64,000 nucleotides of DNA, taken from assembly GCA_900545335.1 (NCBI GenBank), contig UQYP01000001.1, forward strand, positions 186,001-250,000, in the 5' to 3' direction. The notes beneath the pieces were generated by a model. The model had not been told where the DNA came from and ran no database searches. It saw only the letters and a list, made by a program, of their open reading frames with translations. Of the stretch, positions 9,628 to 17,872 are shown one piece after another. How positions within the stretch are numbered: the first letter of the stretch is position 1; the number at the start of each line of letters is the position of its first letter. Both the position numbers and the translations under genes were made by a program. The stretch is from an uncultured Sutterella sp. (GTDB lineage: Bacteria > Pseudomonadota > Gammaproteobacteria > Burkholderiales > Burkholderiaceae_F).

Positions 9628-10284
9628 TCAGGTCTCAAGAATGTAGCCCACGCCGCGAACGGTTTTGATTGCGTCTTCACTGAGTTTTTTTCTCAGATGG
9701 TGAATATGTACTTCGATTGCGTTGCTGCCGATGGAGGAGTCCCAGTTGTAGAGTTTCTCTTCTAACTGAGAGCGGGATAAAACCAAGCCGGGACGTTCAG
9801 CCAAGGCTAAAAGCAGGGCAAATTCTTTGCTCGACAATAAGATGGATTCGCCGTTATAGATCACTTCGTGTGTGGCGGGTTTAATTTGTAATTTGCCGCG
9901 CTCAATCATGGGTTCTGCGCGTCCGGCAGAGCGACGTAATAGGGCTCTGACTCGGGCAAAGAGTTCATCGAGGTCAAAGGGCTTGATTAAATAGTCATCG
10001 GCTCCGGCATCGAGCCCCTTGATGCGGTCTTCAACCGTATCACGCGCCGTGGTGACCAGTACCGGCGTCAGATTGCGTTCGGCTCTCATTTCTTCGAGCA
10101 CTTTGATGCCGTCTTTGCCGGGCAGACCCAAGTCCAAAATGACCAGAGAAAATTCCGTGGTGCGAAGAGCTAAAAGAGCCGAATGGCCGTCCTGCACCCA
10201 ATCGACCGCATAGCCTTCATCGGTGAGGCCATCGACAACGCTTTCCCCAATCATCGGATCGTCTTCAACCAATAAAAGTCTCAC
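9628..10284 (-). CDS. OmpR/PhoB-family response regulator, QseB-like
   Basis: Transcription factor partner of the kinase downstream. The receiver domain (1-115) has the acidic pocket VEDD at 6-9, phospho-acceptor Asp51 (LDLGLPGKDG) and Lys101 (IKPFD). The C-terminal winged helix (about 125-218) ends with the family pattern SNAIEVHIHHLRKKL and VRGVGYIL. The length of 218 is standard. The start codon is GTG, supported by AAGGAGATT 6 bp upstream and by alignment of MRLLLVEDD with relatives. It is first in the regulator-kinase operon; autoregulation is common in the family but no site was recognised. Confidence 0.92.
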   Translation of the reverse strand: MRLLLVEDDPMIGESVVDGLTDEGYAVDWVQDGHSALLALRTTEFSLVILDLGLPGKDGIKVLEEMRAERNLTPVLVTTARDTVEDRIKGLDAGADDYLIKPFDLDELFARVRALLRRSAGRAEPMIERGKLQIKPATHEVIYNGESILLSSKEFALLLALAERPGLVLSRSQLEEKLYNWDSSIGSNAIEVHIHHLRKKLSEDAIKTVRGVGYILET

Positions 10285-10414
10285 GGCTAATCTCCTTAAT
10301 CAAAATGATCTCTGCAGGATGAAAATGTACAAAAACTTAAAACTTTCGCAAGAAAATTCATAAGTGTGCTAAGTTTGAATGCAAGGAAAATTATAAAGAG
10401 AAGGAAAACTAAAA

Positions 10415-10834
10415 ATGTCAGATTTAACCTCGTATGATCAACAGGGACCGAAAAAGAGTTTGTTGTTCATCACTCAGTTGGTCTACATTTTGCATGGTTT
10501 AAGCATTGTGATCGGGTTGATGACGGGCGCTACCATCATTTCGGCTTTTCTTTTCGGCTGGCCCTCCATTGCGGCAGTCATTCTAAATTACATCATGGCT
10601 CCCGATGCCCGTGGAACTTTCCTTCAGTCACACTTTTCCTGGCAAATCAGAACATTTTGGTACGGGATGGTGTGGACCCTCTTGGTCGCCATCGTTGGAG
10701 TTGTTCTGACACCTCTGGTAATCGGCCCCTTTATTTGGTTGGGCGGTTTTGTCGTTTTAGGCATCTGGGTGGCTTACCGCATTGCTATCGGCTGGGTGCG
10801 ACTTCGCCAGTACCGTCCTATCTACACGGATTAA
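10415..10834 (+). CDS. Small integral membrane protein, function unknown
   Basis: A 139-residue protein with three predicted membrane segments (about 18-50, 80-103 and 105-128) and a short polar N terminus. The motif SHFSWQIRTFWYG after the second hydrophobic region recalls an uncharacterised proteobacterial membrane family (COG3671 or DUF4870-like by memory), in which this segment is conserved. AGAAGGAAAACTAAAA precedes the ATG. It is monocistronic: divergent from the response regulator and followed by a leader/terminator region. I cannot assign a role. Confidence 0.8.
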   Translation: MSDLTSYDQQGPKKSLLFITQLVYILHGLSIVIGLMTGATIISAFLFGWPSIAAVILNYIMAPDARGTFLQSHFSWQIRTFWYGMVWTLLVAIVGVVLTPLVIGPFIWLGGFVVLGIWVAYRIAIGWVRLRQYRPIYTD

Positions 10835-10947
10835 CATTGTCGATTTAACTTTTAAGCAGATTAAGCCGTTTAGGGTACTATTAGGGTTTATACCTATAAA
10901 AATCGTAAAAAATCGCAACAAAAAATCCGCAAAATTCCTCCGTTCGG

Positions 10948-10994
10948 AAGCGTAAAGGTTCTGTTCCTGCTTGTTCCAAAACCTTTACGCTTTT
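10948..10994 (+). terminator. Strong hairpin with T-tract in front of the FadL-type gene
   Basis: A perfect 13-bp stem (AAGCGTAAAGGTT / AACCTTTACGCTT) closes a 19-nt loop and runs into TTTTCGTTTT. It ends 39 bp before the porin start and 114 bp after the preceding gene. It may terminate that gene, or act as an attenuator inside the porin leader, because too little space remains after it for a separate promoter. Confidence 0.65.
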
Positions 10995-11032
10995 CGTTTT
11001 GCAATTTTTTCCCATTTTGGAGAGAAAAAAAG

Positions 11033-12406
11033 ATGTCCTTTATGAATAAGAGTGCTGCTGCGTTAGTGTTGACTGGCGTCTCCGTTGCAGTGTCTACGGC
11101 TTTTGCTGCCGGTTTCCAATTAACGGAACAATCCTCTTTGGGCGCAGGCCGCGCATATGCCGGTGCCGGTATTGTCGGTGATGACTTGTCTGCTGTGCAT
11201 TACAACCCTGCCGGTATGACGTTGTTGGAAGGTACGCGTTTCCAGGCCGGTGGTGTTTGGATCGGTCTTAATGCTGACTTTAATGGTGATGATGGTGTAT
11301 CTGAAAACGGTCGTTTGAAGGGTCAAATGATTCCTGCCGGCTATGTGACTCACCAGGTTAACGATAAGGTGTGGTTAGGCTTTGCCATGACCGTACCTTT
11401 TGGAATGGGCACTGAATATGACCGCAATTGGGCACACGCTAATCGTGGTAGTTCTGCCAAGATCTACACTTTTGATATGAACCCGAGTATTGCCTACAAA
11501 GTGAGTGATTTCATTAGTCTCGGCGCGGGTGTTTCTGTCCAATATGCTAAGGCTGATTTAGGTATGCGTATGGATGCCATGGGTGCCAGTTTGGCCCATG
11601 GGAAGGTTGAGGCTGATAGTTGGGATTGGGGCTATAACTTAGGCATTATGGTTAGTCCCACGGATAAGCTTCGTTTTGGTTTGGCTTACCGTTCAGCCAT
11701 TAAACACGAAGCTGATGGCGATGTAACTCTGTCCAATGTCAATTCGGATTTAATCGGTGGTTTGATTGGTGATCCTCAAATGGCCAGTTTGATGGATGGA
11801 ACGATGTTAGGAACGAACGCCACCATTAAAACACCTGACACGGTTATGTTGACTGGTACTTGGGAAGCTACTGATAAATTGCGTTTATCTGGCTTGATCC
11901 GCTGGGCTAATTGGTCTAACTTCAAAGATTTGACTCTTGATAACGAAATCCCTGCCGGAATGCAAAATGCTTTAGGCCAGATCATTGCTCAACTTAAGCA
12001 AACGAATCCTCAACAAGCTGCCAAGGTAGCTGGTGTTGTTGGTGGTATGAAAGAAGTAACAATTGAAAACGATTGGCAAGATACTTGGCTTTTCTCTGTC
12101 GGTGCTGATTACAAGATTAATGATGCCTTCACTGTTCGTGGCGGTCTCGCATATGAAACCAGTCCGATCGATGATCAATCTACCCGTATGGCAGTAATTC
12201 CCGATACTGACCGTGTTTGGTTCTCTTTAGGTGGTTCTTGGTATCCCACAAATAACCTTCAATTTGACGTGGGCGCTACCTACCTGATGGGTGTGGGTAA
12301 TAAAGACTTGTACAGCAATCTTAAATCCGAAGGCGGTAAAAAAGTTGGTAAGTACGACTCTTTAGACGCTTATCTTATTGGCGTTCAGATGCAGTACCGC
12401 TTCTAA
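11033..12406 (+). CDS. FadL/OmpP1-family outer-membrane transport protein
   Basis: Outer-membrane beta-barrel of the long-chain fatty acid/hydrophobic compound channel family. The signal peptide is cleaved after AFA (residue 25), giving the typical mature start AGFQLTEQSS, which forms the inner hatch of FadL. The family pattern GAGRAYAGAG and the DLSAVHYNPAGM (NPA) motif follow. The protein ends YLIGVQMQYRF, with the C-terminal Phe expected for barrel insertion. Length (457) fits. Codon use resembles the highly expressed ribosomal genes in this window, and GGAGAG precedes the ATG. The actual substrate is not determined. Confidence 0.92.
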   Translation: MSFMNKSAAALVLTGVSVAVSTAFAAGFQLTEQSSLGAGRAYAGAGIVGDDLSAVHYNPAGMTLLEGTRFQAGGVWIGLNADFNGDDGVSENGRLKGQMIPAGYVTHQVNDKVWLGFAMTVPFGMGTEYDRNWAHANRGSSAKIYTFDMNPSIAYKVSDFISLGAGVSVQYAKADLGMRMDAMGASLAHGKVEADSWDWGYNLGIMVSPTDKLRFGLAYRSAIKHEADGDVTLSNVNSDLIGGLIGDPQMASLMDGTMLGTNATIKTPDTVMLTGTWEATDKLRLSGLIRWANWSNFKDLTLDNEIPAGMQNALGQIIAQLKQTNPQQAAKVAGVVGGMKEVTIENDWQDTWLFSVGADYKINDAFTVRGGLAYETSPIDDQSTRMAVIPDTDRVWFSLGGSWYPTNNLQFDVGATYLMGVGNKDLYSNLKSEGGKKVGKYDSLDAYLIGVQMQYRF

Positions 12407-12428
12407 TCTGAAGTCTGTCTGAACCAGC

Positions 12429-12470
12429 AAAAGCCGGCTTCTCAAATCTTTGAGGGCTGGCTTTTCTTTT
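12429..12470 (+). terminator. Rho-independent terminator of the FadL-type gene
   Basis: A long stem pairs AAAAGCCGGCTTCTCAAA with TTTGAGGGCTGGCTTTT, with two G-U pairs and one bulge, followed by CTTTT. It begins 22 bp after the porin stop. Confidence 0.88.
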
Positions 12471-12515
12471 AGGCGCGTAATAACATAATGCGCGATTGAT
12501 TAGTGAGGTTAATTT

Positions 12516-13070
12516 ATGGCGCTGGGTGCAACAATTTACAAAGCAAATATTGATATTTCAGATGTCGATCGCGGATATTACGGCTCGCACCTCTGCACTC
12601 TGGCGCGGCACCCTTCGGAAACAGAAGAGCGCCTGGCTATTCGAATGTTGGCCTTCTGTCTTTACGTCGGAGAAACCGATATGAGACTGGAATTTGGCAG
12701 AGGATTATCAATGGAAGGTGAGCCCGCTCTTTGGGAAATCGATGACACAGGAGCGATAGCGCGTTGGATTGATGTCGGAGTGCCCGATATTCGACAAGTC
12801 AGAAAAGCAGCCGGACGCAGCAATGAAGAAATCGTTATTGCTTACGGAGAAGATCGGATTGAGCCCTGGTGGAAACAAAATATGTCGGACATGAGAAAAG
12901 TTGAAAAACTTTCCGTGGCCATGCTCAAAGATGCTGAAGTGGCACAAATGCTTCCGCTGATGAACCGGACAATGCATTTGACCGTAACGGTTCAGGACGG
13001 TGTTGTGTGGTTATCAGATAGCGTTAATACGGCGCAGGTCCAGATGCACTGGCTTTTAAGAAGAGATTAG
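12516..13070 (+). CDS. yaeQ: YaeQ family protein
   Basis: A 184-residue soluble protein of the YaeQ family, which has a nuclease-like (PD-(D/E)XK-type) fold but no firmly established role. Recognised from the whole-length pattern: N terminus MALGATIYKANIDISD, then RHPSETEERLAIRMLAF, EPALWEID and IARWIDVGVPD. The Glu-Asp motif and GVPD stretch correspond to the family's putative active region. GTGAGG lies 8 bp before the ATG. Its stop overlaps the stop of the convergent bd-oxidase operon by 4 bp, with no hairpin between them. Confidence 0.88.
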   Translation: MALGATIYKANIDISDVDRGYYGSHLCTLARHPSETEERLAIRMLAFCLYVGETDMRLEFGRGLSMEGEPALWEIDDTGAIARWIDVGVPDIRQVRKAAGRSNEEIVIAYGEDRIEPWWKQNMSDMRKVEKLSVAMLKDAEVAQMLPLMNRTMHLTVTVQDGVVWLSDSVNTAQVQMHWLLRRD

Positions 13071-13336
13071 GCGGCAATCATCAAAGCCCCGATAATCATC
13101 AAAGGCCACGCAATGACGGGCGAAAAGAGGATGCGAAGCGTTTTATTTTCCGGGATAAAGCCGAAACCGTAGACGTAAGAAAAACTCATTCCGGCCAATA
13201 AACAGACAAGCCAGCCGTGCGGGACGCTGTGCATGTCGACAGCGACCAATCGCGGAAAACAAACGACTGCCACCGTGACGGCGAAAGCCGCCACGATGGA
13301 AAGCACACGAGTGAAAAGCAAAACTCCTTTAGACAT
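13067..13336 (-). CDS. ybgE: YbgE-like cyd operon membrane protein
   Basis: An 89-residue, three-helix membrane protein at the 3' end of the cytochrome bd operon. Position directly after cydX, size, and the short GFGFIPENKTLRILFSP motif between helices 2 and 3 fit the YbgE (cyd operon protein) family, known as a conserved but poorly understood companion of CydABX. Its ATG overlaps the cydX stop by one base (TAATG), implying translational coupling. The assignment rests on context and a weak family pattern. Confidence 0.75.
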   Translation of the reverse strand: MSKGVLLFTRVLSIVAAFAVTVAVVCFPRLVAVDMHSVPHGWLVCLLAGMSFSYVYGFGFIPENKTLRILFSPVIAWPLMIIGALMIAA

Positions 13337-13443
13337 TATTTATTTTGAGCGGAGTCTTCTTTTTTCAATTCATACATTGCTGCCATTAAGACTGCGAAAA
13401 CAATCGCCAGCAGCAACCCGACAAACCAATAAATGTAAAACAT
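13336..13443 (-). CDS. cydX: CydX, small subunit of cytochrome bd oxidase
   Basis: A 35-codon gene: a short N terminus (MFYIYWFVG), one membrane helix to about residue 23, then a charged tail (YELKKEDSAQNK). CydX/CbdX proteins are 30-40 residues, have this one-helix design and stabilise the haems of cytochrome bd. The aromatic Tyr-Trp-Phe-Val-Gly start is typical. It lies 15 bp after cydB, and its stop codon overlaps the next start as TAATG. It is easily missed because of its size; position plus topology make the call firm. Confidence 0.9.
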   Translation of the reverse strand: MFYIYWFVGLLLAIVFAVLMAAMYELKKEDSAQNK

Positions 13444-13458
13444 AATGAGTCACTCCGA

Positions 13459-14595
13459 TTAGTAAAGCGATTTATCGTTTTCTTTAATGTATTGAGCTGT
13501 CATCTTGCCGCTCATCACTTTGTAAGCCCAGCCAGTGTAGATCAACACAATCGGCAGGAAAATCAAGGTGACAATAAACATCACCTGAAGCGTGAGCTGA
13601 GAACTGGTGCAGTCCCACATTGTCAAAGACGAGACGGGGTGGCTCGAAGAAGGCAATACAAACGGGAACATGGCAATTAAGGGCGTGAGCACAATGCAAA
13701 GAATACTCACGGCACTGGCCAATACCGATGTAAGGGGCCGCCAGACATAGACACAAAGCACACCGACTACAGCGGCAGCAATAGCCAAAAGAGGCACTGC
13801 AAAGAGAACCGGATAATTAAAGAAATTGGTAAACCAGGCTCCCTGGCTCATCTGCACGTTCTTTAATAACGGGTTGGCAACGCCTGCCGGATCAATGCCG
13901 CTTGCCACATAGCCCTGAATGCCGAAATAAACCCAAATGCCGCCCAACAAAAATAAGACAGCAGTGGCTGCGCCGGCAATCATTCCCACTTTTCGGGCTC
14001 TGGCCTGAAGCTCGCCCGTGGTGCGAAGAAGGAGGTAGTTGGCGCCGTGGAAAATAATCATGGCAATTGAAACGATGCCGCACAGCAGCGCAAAGGGATT
14101 TAACAGTGCCCAGAAGCTGCCCGTGTAGGTGGAGCGAAGGGTTTCATCAAAGTGGAAGGGGACCCCTTGGAGCATATTGCCGAAAGCGACTCCGAAAATA
14201 ATCGGCGGGACAAAGCTGCCGATAAAAAGGGCCCAATCCCATGAAGAGCGCCACTTTTCAGCCGGAACACGGCTTCTGTAGTCAAAGGCAACCGGTCTTA
14301 AAATCAGGGCGGCTAAAACAATAAACAAAGCCCAGTAAAGACCGGAGAAGGCCGTGGCGTACACCAAAGGCCAGGCAGCAAAAATCGCGCCGCCGCCCGT
14401 TAAAAGCCAAACCTGATTGCCGTCCCAGTGCGGGGCAACCGTATTGATCATGACGCGGCGCTCGGTGTCATTTTTTCCGAGGAAGGGTAACAGAGAGCCC
14501 ACGCCCATATCCTGGCCGTCCATGACGGCAAAGCCGACCAAAAGCACACCGACAAAGAGCCACCAGATGAGTTTGAGGATTTCATAATCGATCAT
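13459..14595 (-). CDS. cydB: Cytochrome bd ubiquinol oxidase subunit II
   Basis: Membrane subunit II of the quinol:O2 oxidoreductase used at low oxygen tension. The 378-residue length, multi-helix topology and N terminus (WWLFVGVLLVGFAVMDGQDMGVG) are diagnostic. The conserved HWDGNQVWLLTGGGAIFAAWP block follows at about 56-76. The C terminus keeps the usual PIVLIYTGWAYKVM segment. The start has a GGAGTAATGC ribosome site and lies 6 bp after cydA. It cannot act alone; subunit I carries the haem-binding residues. Confidence 0.96.
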   Translation of the reverse strand: MIDYEILKLIWWLFVGVLLVGFAVMDGQDMGVGSLLPFLGKNDTERRVMINTVAPHWDGNQVWLLTGGGAIFAAWPLVYATAFSGLYWALFIVLAALILRPVAFDYRSRVPAEKWRSSWDWALFIGSFVPPIIFGVAFGNMLQGVPFHFDETLRSTYTGSFWALLNPFALLCGIVSIAMIIFHGANYLLLRTTGELQARARKVGMIAGAATAVLFLLGGIWVYFGIQGYVASGIDPAGVANPLLKNVQMSQGAWFTNFFNYPVLFAVPLLAIAAAVVGVLCVYVWRPLTSVLASAVSILCIVLTPLIAMFPFVLPSSSHPVSSLTMWDCTSSQLTLQVMFIVTLIFLPIVLIYTGWAYKVMSGKMTAQYIKENDKSLY

Positions 14596-14601
14596 GATGC
14601 A

Positions 14602-16170
14602 TTACTCCTTATCGCTTGTTTGATTGCGTTCGAAGAAATATCGGCCCGTGCCTAAATAACTGGGGCCGGTTTTGATTAATTTCACCATCAGCCACATTTC
14701 TACAACCAACAAAGCGGAGTACAACAGAACAAAACCGATGAGAGAGCCCATGACACTGCCGACCGACAAAGTGGAAGTCGAGAGGTGCACCGGCAGAATT
14801 TCATAAATGCTCCAGGGCTGACGACCGTATTCGGCAACCATCCATCCCAGTTCACAGGCAATCCAGGGTAAAGGCAGGGCAAAGAAACTTGCCTTAAGAA
14901 GCCAGCGGCGGGAGGTAATCAGATCTTTGGCCGAGTAGTAGAGGCTGAAAGCAAAAATGAAAAGCAGTGCAAGACCGCAGCCCACCATGGCACGGAAGCT
15001 CCAGAACATGATATTGACGCCGGGGATTGTGTCCTGGGCGGCTTGAGCGATCATTTCAGGAGTAGCCCGAGAAGGGTCATCGGTGTATTTGCGCAAAAGC
15101 ATCCCGTAGCCCAAATCAGCTTTGAGGCTGTTGAATTGATTTTGCAATTCGGTATTGCCGGGATCTTTGCGCAAGGCGCTCAATGTTTGCATGGCAACAA
15201 TACCGTTTTCAATTCGTTTGGTATTTTGCTCAATCAAGTCCTTGATGCCCGGAATCGGCGTATCGAGCGAGCGGGTGGCAATAATGCCGAAAAGCCACGG
15301 AATCTCGATATTGGCGCGAGTCACCTGATTTTCTTCATCAGGCAAGCCAAAGACTGTCATCGGAGCCGGAGCGGGGGCGGTTTCCCAAGTCGCTTCCATA
15401 GCTGCCATCTTTGCAGGTTGGTCTTTGGCAACAAGATAACCGGACTCATCGCCTAAGTGAATGGTGAAGATAGAAACCACGAGACCGAAGGCAGCGGCCA
15501 CTCTGAATGAGCGCTTGGCAAACTCCAGATCGCGGCCTTTGAGCATATACCAGGCAGAAACCGCGAGAACAAAAAGAGCACCGGTAACGTAGCCTGCGGC
15601 AATCGTGTGACCGAATTTAGCCTGAGCCCAGGGACTTAAAACCACGTCAAAGAAATTGGTCATTTCCATGCGCATGGTTTCAAAGCTAAAGTCTGCACCG
15701 ATTGGGTACTGCATCCAGGCATTGGCAATGAGAATCCACAAAGCGGACAAGTTGGAGCCCAAGGCCATGCAAATTGTCACGATTAAGTGAGTGGACTTTT
15801 TCAGACGCTTCCAACCGAAGAAAAAGAGCCCGATGAAAGTTGACTCAAGGAAAAATGCCATGAGCCCTTCAATCGCTAAGGGCGCTCCGAAGATATCGCC
15901 GACATAGTGCGAGTAATAGGCCCAGTTTGTGCCGAACTGAAACTCCATCGTGATACCGGTAGCAACACCTAAGGCGAAATTGACGCCGAAGAGCTTGCCC
16001 CAGAATTTAGTCATGTCTTTGTAGACTTCTTTGCCGGTCACAACATAGCAAGCTTCCATCACAACCAGCATGAAGGACAGACCCAGGGTAAGAGGCACGA
16101 AAATGAAGTGATACATAGATGTCAGCGCAAACTGCCATCTTGAGAGATCAACTAATTCGGTCGAAATCAT
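14602..16170 (-). CDS. cydA: Cytochrome bd ubiquinol oxidase subunit I
   Basis: Catalytic subunit carrying haems b558, b595 and d in the cytoplasmic membrane; it oxidises quinol and reduces O2 to water. The haem-ligand His21 (MYHFIFVPLTLG; E. coli His19), the EFQFGTNWAYYSHYVGD block, the FLESTFIGLFFFGW helix and the GRQPW signature near the end are present. The region from about 250 to 385 is a long quinol-binding Q-loop, so this is the L-type rather than the short S-type. Length (522) equals that of the E. coli enzyme. It is preceded by cydP and followed by cydB, cydX and ybgE. Confidence 0.97.
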   Translation of the reverse strand: MISTELVDLSRWQFALTSMYHFIFVPLTLGLSFMLVVMEACYVVTGKEVYKDMTKFWGKLFGVNFALGVATGITMEFQFGTNWAYYSHYVGDIFGAPLAIEGLMAFFLESTFIGLFFFGWKRLKKSTHLIVTICMALGSNLSALWILIANAWMQYPIGADFSFETMRMEMTNFFDVVLSPWAQAKFGHTIAAGYVTGALFVLAVSAWYMLKGRDLEFAKRSFRVAAAFGLVVSIFTIHLGDESGYLVAKDQPAKMAAMEATWETAPAPAPMTVFGLPDEENQVTRANIEIPWLFGIIATRSLDTPIPGIKDLIEQNTKRIENGIVAMQTLSALRKDPGNTELQNQFNSLKADLGYGMLLRKYTDDPSRATPEMIAQAAQDTIPGVNIMFWSFRAMVGCGLALLFIFAFSLYYSAKDLITSRRWLLKASFFALPLPWIACELGWMVAEYGRQPWSIYEILPVHLSTSTLSVGSVMGSLIGFVLLYSALLVVEMWLMVKLIKTGPSYLGTGRYFFERNQTSDKE

Positions 16171-16209
16171 AAGAAAACCTTTCGAAGAGATAAGGCGCAG
16201 AGGAAATTT

Positions 16210-16419
16210 TTATGGTTTTTTCTCTGCGCATGTGTTTGCCGCAGTGTCAGCCAGAATAACCTGACCCACGCTTTGGGCATTTGTCTCAACACGATTGTCA
16301 GAGCCGAAAAAAAGAAAACCCAGACAAACAATAACCGCAATCTTGCAGGCCAAAGTGAGAGCCACTTTGACAGCCAATTGCCGGTCACTGAGAGAAGAGG
16401 ATTTATTGAGTTCTGACAT
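16210..16419 (-). CDS. cydP: CydP-like putative small subunit of cytochrome bd
   Basis: A 69-residue protein with one membrane helix (about 22-40, ending VCLGFLFFG) preceded by SDRQLAVKVALTLACKIAV. This start (Asp-Arg-x-Leu, then an amphipathic helix and an LxxLxFLFF-like end) and its place 39 bp before cydA match the CydP family found first in many betaproteobacterial cyd operons. Its role is unproven. No strong Shine-Dalgarno is visible. A 10-bp palindrome, TGACATGTCA, spans the start codon. Confidence 0.72.
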   Translation of the reverse strand: MSELNKSSSLSDRQLAVKVALTLACKIAVIVCLGFLFFGSDNRVETNAQSVGQVILADTAANTCAEKKP

Positions 16420-16491
16420 GTCAAGTGTAAGGATACTGACTGCTTGAGGATTTTGATAGAGCCGATAGGAGAAAAGCTATCAACTCCATAA

Positions 16492-16519
16492 AAAAGCGAG
16501 TCGCGCAGGACTCGCTTTT
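16492..16519 (-). terminator. Rho-independent terminator of the DUF1801 gene
   Basis: An 11-bp perfect stem (AAAAGCGAGTC / GACTCGCTTTT) with a 6-nt loop and a minus-strand U-tract. It insulates the cyd operon from the upstream minus-strand gene. Confidence 0.88.
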
Positions 16520-16536
16520 GGGCAAAGAGGTTCGGA

Positions 16537-17040
16537 TTACTTCTTTGCTGCCGGTTTCGTATCATCGATGAGTTCGATGACATCTTCATCGCGGCTTTTC
16601 ATTGAAATGCGAACAACAGGCGGCGGAGCTTTGGCATCTTCTTCAGTGACACCCCAAATTTCAAGCATCTGAGCCTGAGTCGGCACTTCGCCGCCGGCTA
16701 CGCGGGCACGACGGGCAGTGACGGAATCACGGACAATTTTCTCAATGTTATCAAGGGGGATGCGGTTTAAGTCACTGAATAAAATACTGCGGTGTACCAT
16801 ATCCACCTGCAGCTTGTCCTTGAATGTTTCAAGAACAGCTTCTTCAGCAACGTACAAGGTCATGGATTTCTCGCCGGATTCCAAAGCAAAAAGCGGTCCC
16901 TGGAGTTCATAAAAAGCTAAAGCGTGACGCATGCTTTCACGCACGCCACGGGCTGAACGACGAATAAGACTGCAGATTTTCGCCATCGCCACTCGACGAT
17001 CAGGCGGAAGGTTTTGCAGGTAATCACCAACTGTCGACAT
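16537..17040 (-). CDS. DUF1801 domain protein
   Basis: A 167-residue soluble protein. The first 115 residues fit the DUF1801 (YdhG-like) fold, related in shape to frataxin: YLQNLPPDRRVAMAKICSLI opens it, MRHALAFYELQGPLFALES follows, and a typical late segment is ILFSDLNRIPLDNIEKIVRDS. The remaining residues, including a Pro-rich and Lys-rich tail, are not conserved in families I know. Members of this domain are mostly uncharacterised. It is probably monocistronic: 107 bp after the upstream gene, with its own terminator. Confidence 0.75.
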   Translation of the reverse strand: MSTVGDYLQNLPPDRRVAMAKICSLIRRSARGVRESMRHALAFYELQGPLFALESGEKSMTLYVAEEAVLETFKDKLQVDMVHRSILFSDLNRIPLDNIEKIVRDSVTARRARVAGGEVPTQAQMLEIWGVTEEDAKAPPPVVRISMKSRDEDVIELIDDTKPAAKK

Positions 17041-17147
17041 GAAAAAATCCCCTAAAATCTGGGAAAAACAAGGTTCTAATTTTACACTTAAATCCTGTTT
17101 AACTCCAGTATTTACCGCATTTTCCTGAGTATTTTTCAGTACTTGCG

Positions 17148-17648
17148 TTATCGCCAGAAAATAAATTGAGCTTCAAAGGGGACTCGATTGATTTGCCCCT
17201 GACGAGCCGGTGTGCATTTGGCTTGGGGAATGCCGCCCTGAGCGTTAAGTCGCTGAATGTATTTCACCCCCAAAAAAGTTCCGTGGCTGGCAGGTGCAGT
17301 GACAGTGAATAACGCATCGGGTAAATTTTTACCGTCTCCGGCTGCGATGCTCGTGATTCTGGAGGAGGCAATTTTGGAGCCGTCATTGTGTACAAAGGAG
17401 AAGCGATAACCGTGTTTGGCAACGGCCTGACCGGTGGAGGGCAGGAAAAGGTAAGCGTTGGGTGCCTCAAAGCGCCAAAACCATCCCTTCATATCGTGAA
17501 CACAACGAAAGACTTGTTCACCGGAAGCATCAAGCTTGAGCACTGCATGAGTGGTTTCGGGAGGATTGATGTCAGGTTGCTCAAAAGTGGCACAGGCACT
17601 TAAAAGTAAGGGTAAGAGCCCTATCAGTAATCGTTTAGCAGTTCTCAT
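17148..17648 (-). CDS. DUF3455-like lipoprotein
   Basis: A 166-residue exported protein. I start it at MRTAKRLL because this gives a signal peptide with lipobox LSAC, so the mature protein is a lipoprotein; an in-frame upstream ATG at 17693 would place 15 hydrophilic residues in front. The body (PPETTHAVLKLDASGEQVFRC and WRFEAPNAYL) resembles DUF3455, a family of unknown function in secreted bacterial proteins. Two Cys in the mature chain (in VFRCVHD and in AKCTPA) could form a disulphide. No functional link to neighbours is visible. Confidence 0.72.
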   Translation of the reverse strand: MRTAKRLLIGLLPLLLSACATFEQPDINPPETTHAVLKLDASGEQVFRCVHDMKGWFWRFEAPNAYLFLPSTGQAVAKHGYRFSFVHNDGSKIASSRITSIAAGDGKNLPDALFTVTAPASHGTFLGVKYIQRLNAQGGIPQAKCTPARQGQINRVPFEAQFIFWR

Positions 17649-17872
17649 GACAGACCGAAATTCAATGAAATGAACTGAGTCAATAGTGTACAAAGAAAAT
17701 TTTAAGTCGGGGTTAAAAGCGGTTAATCTCTGTCGGCATTTTCTATTTTGCAGAGAGCTAAGTACATAAGCAAAAAGCCTGAGGCTGTAACGAAATTTCT
17801 CATAAAGAAGTCTTCAGGCCACAGAAAAAATGTTATGGTAGGCAAAGTTTTCTTTGTAAGGGTGATTAGGGT

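Noticed and set aside
16420..16490. FNR or ArcA site upstream of the cyd operon
   Set aside because: Such control is expected biologically, but no TTGAT-N4-ATCAA or ArcA-like repeat was present; only a poor TTGATA/TCTATC promoter match.
17760..17825. GCCTGA...TCAGGC inverted repeat upstream of sstT as a riboswitch or terminator
   Set aside because: The loop is over 30 nt, the stem only 6 bp and no U-tract follows; likely chance.
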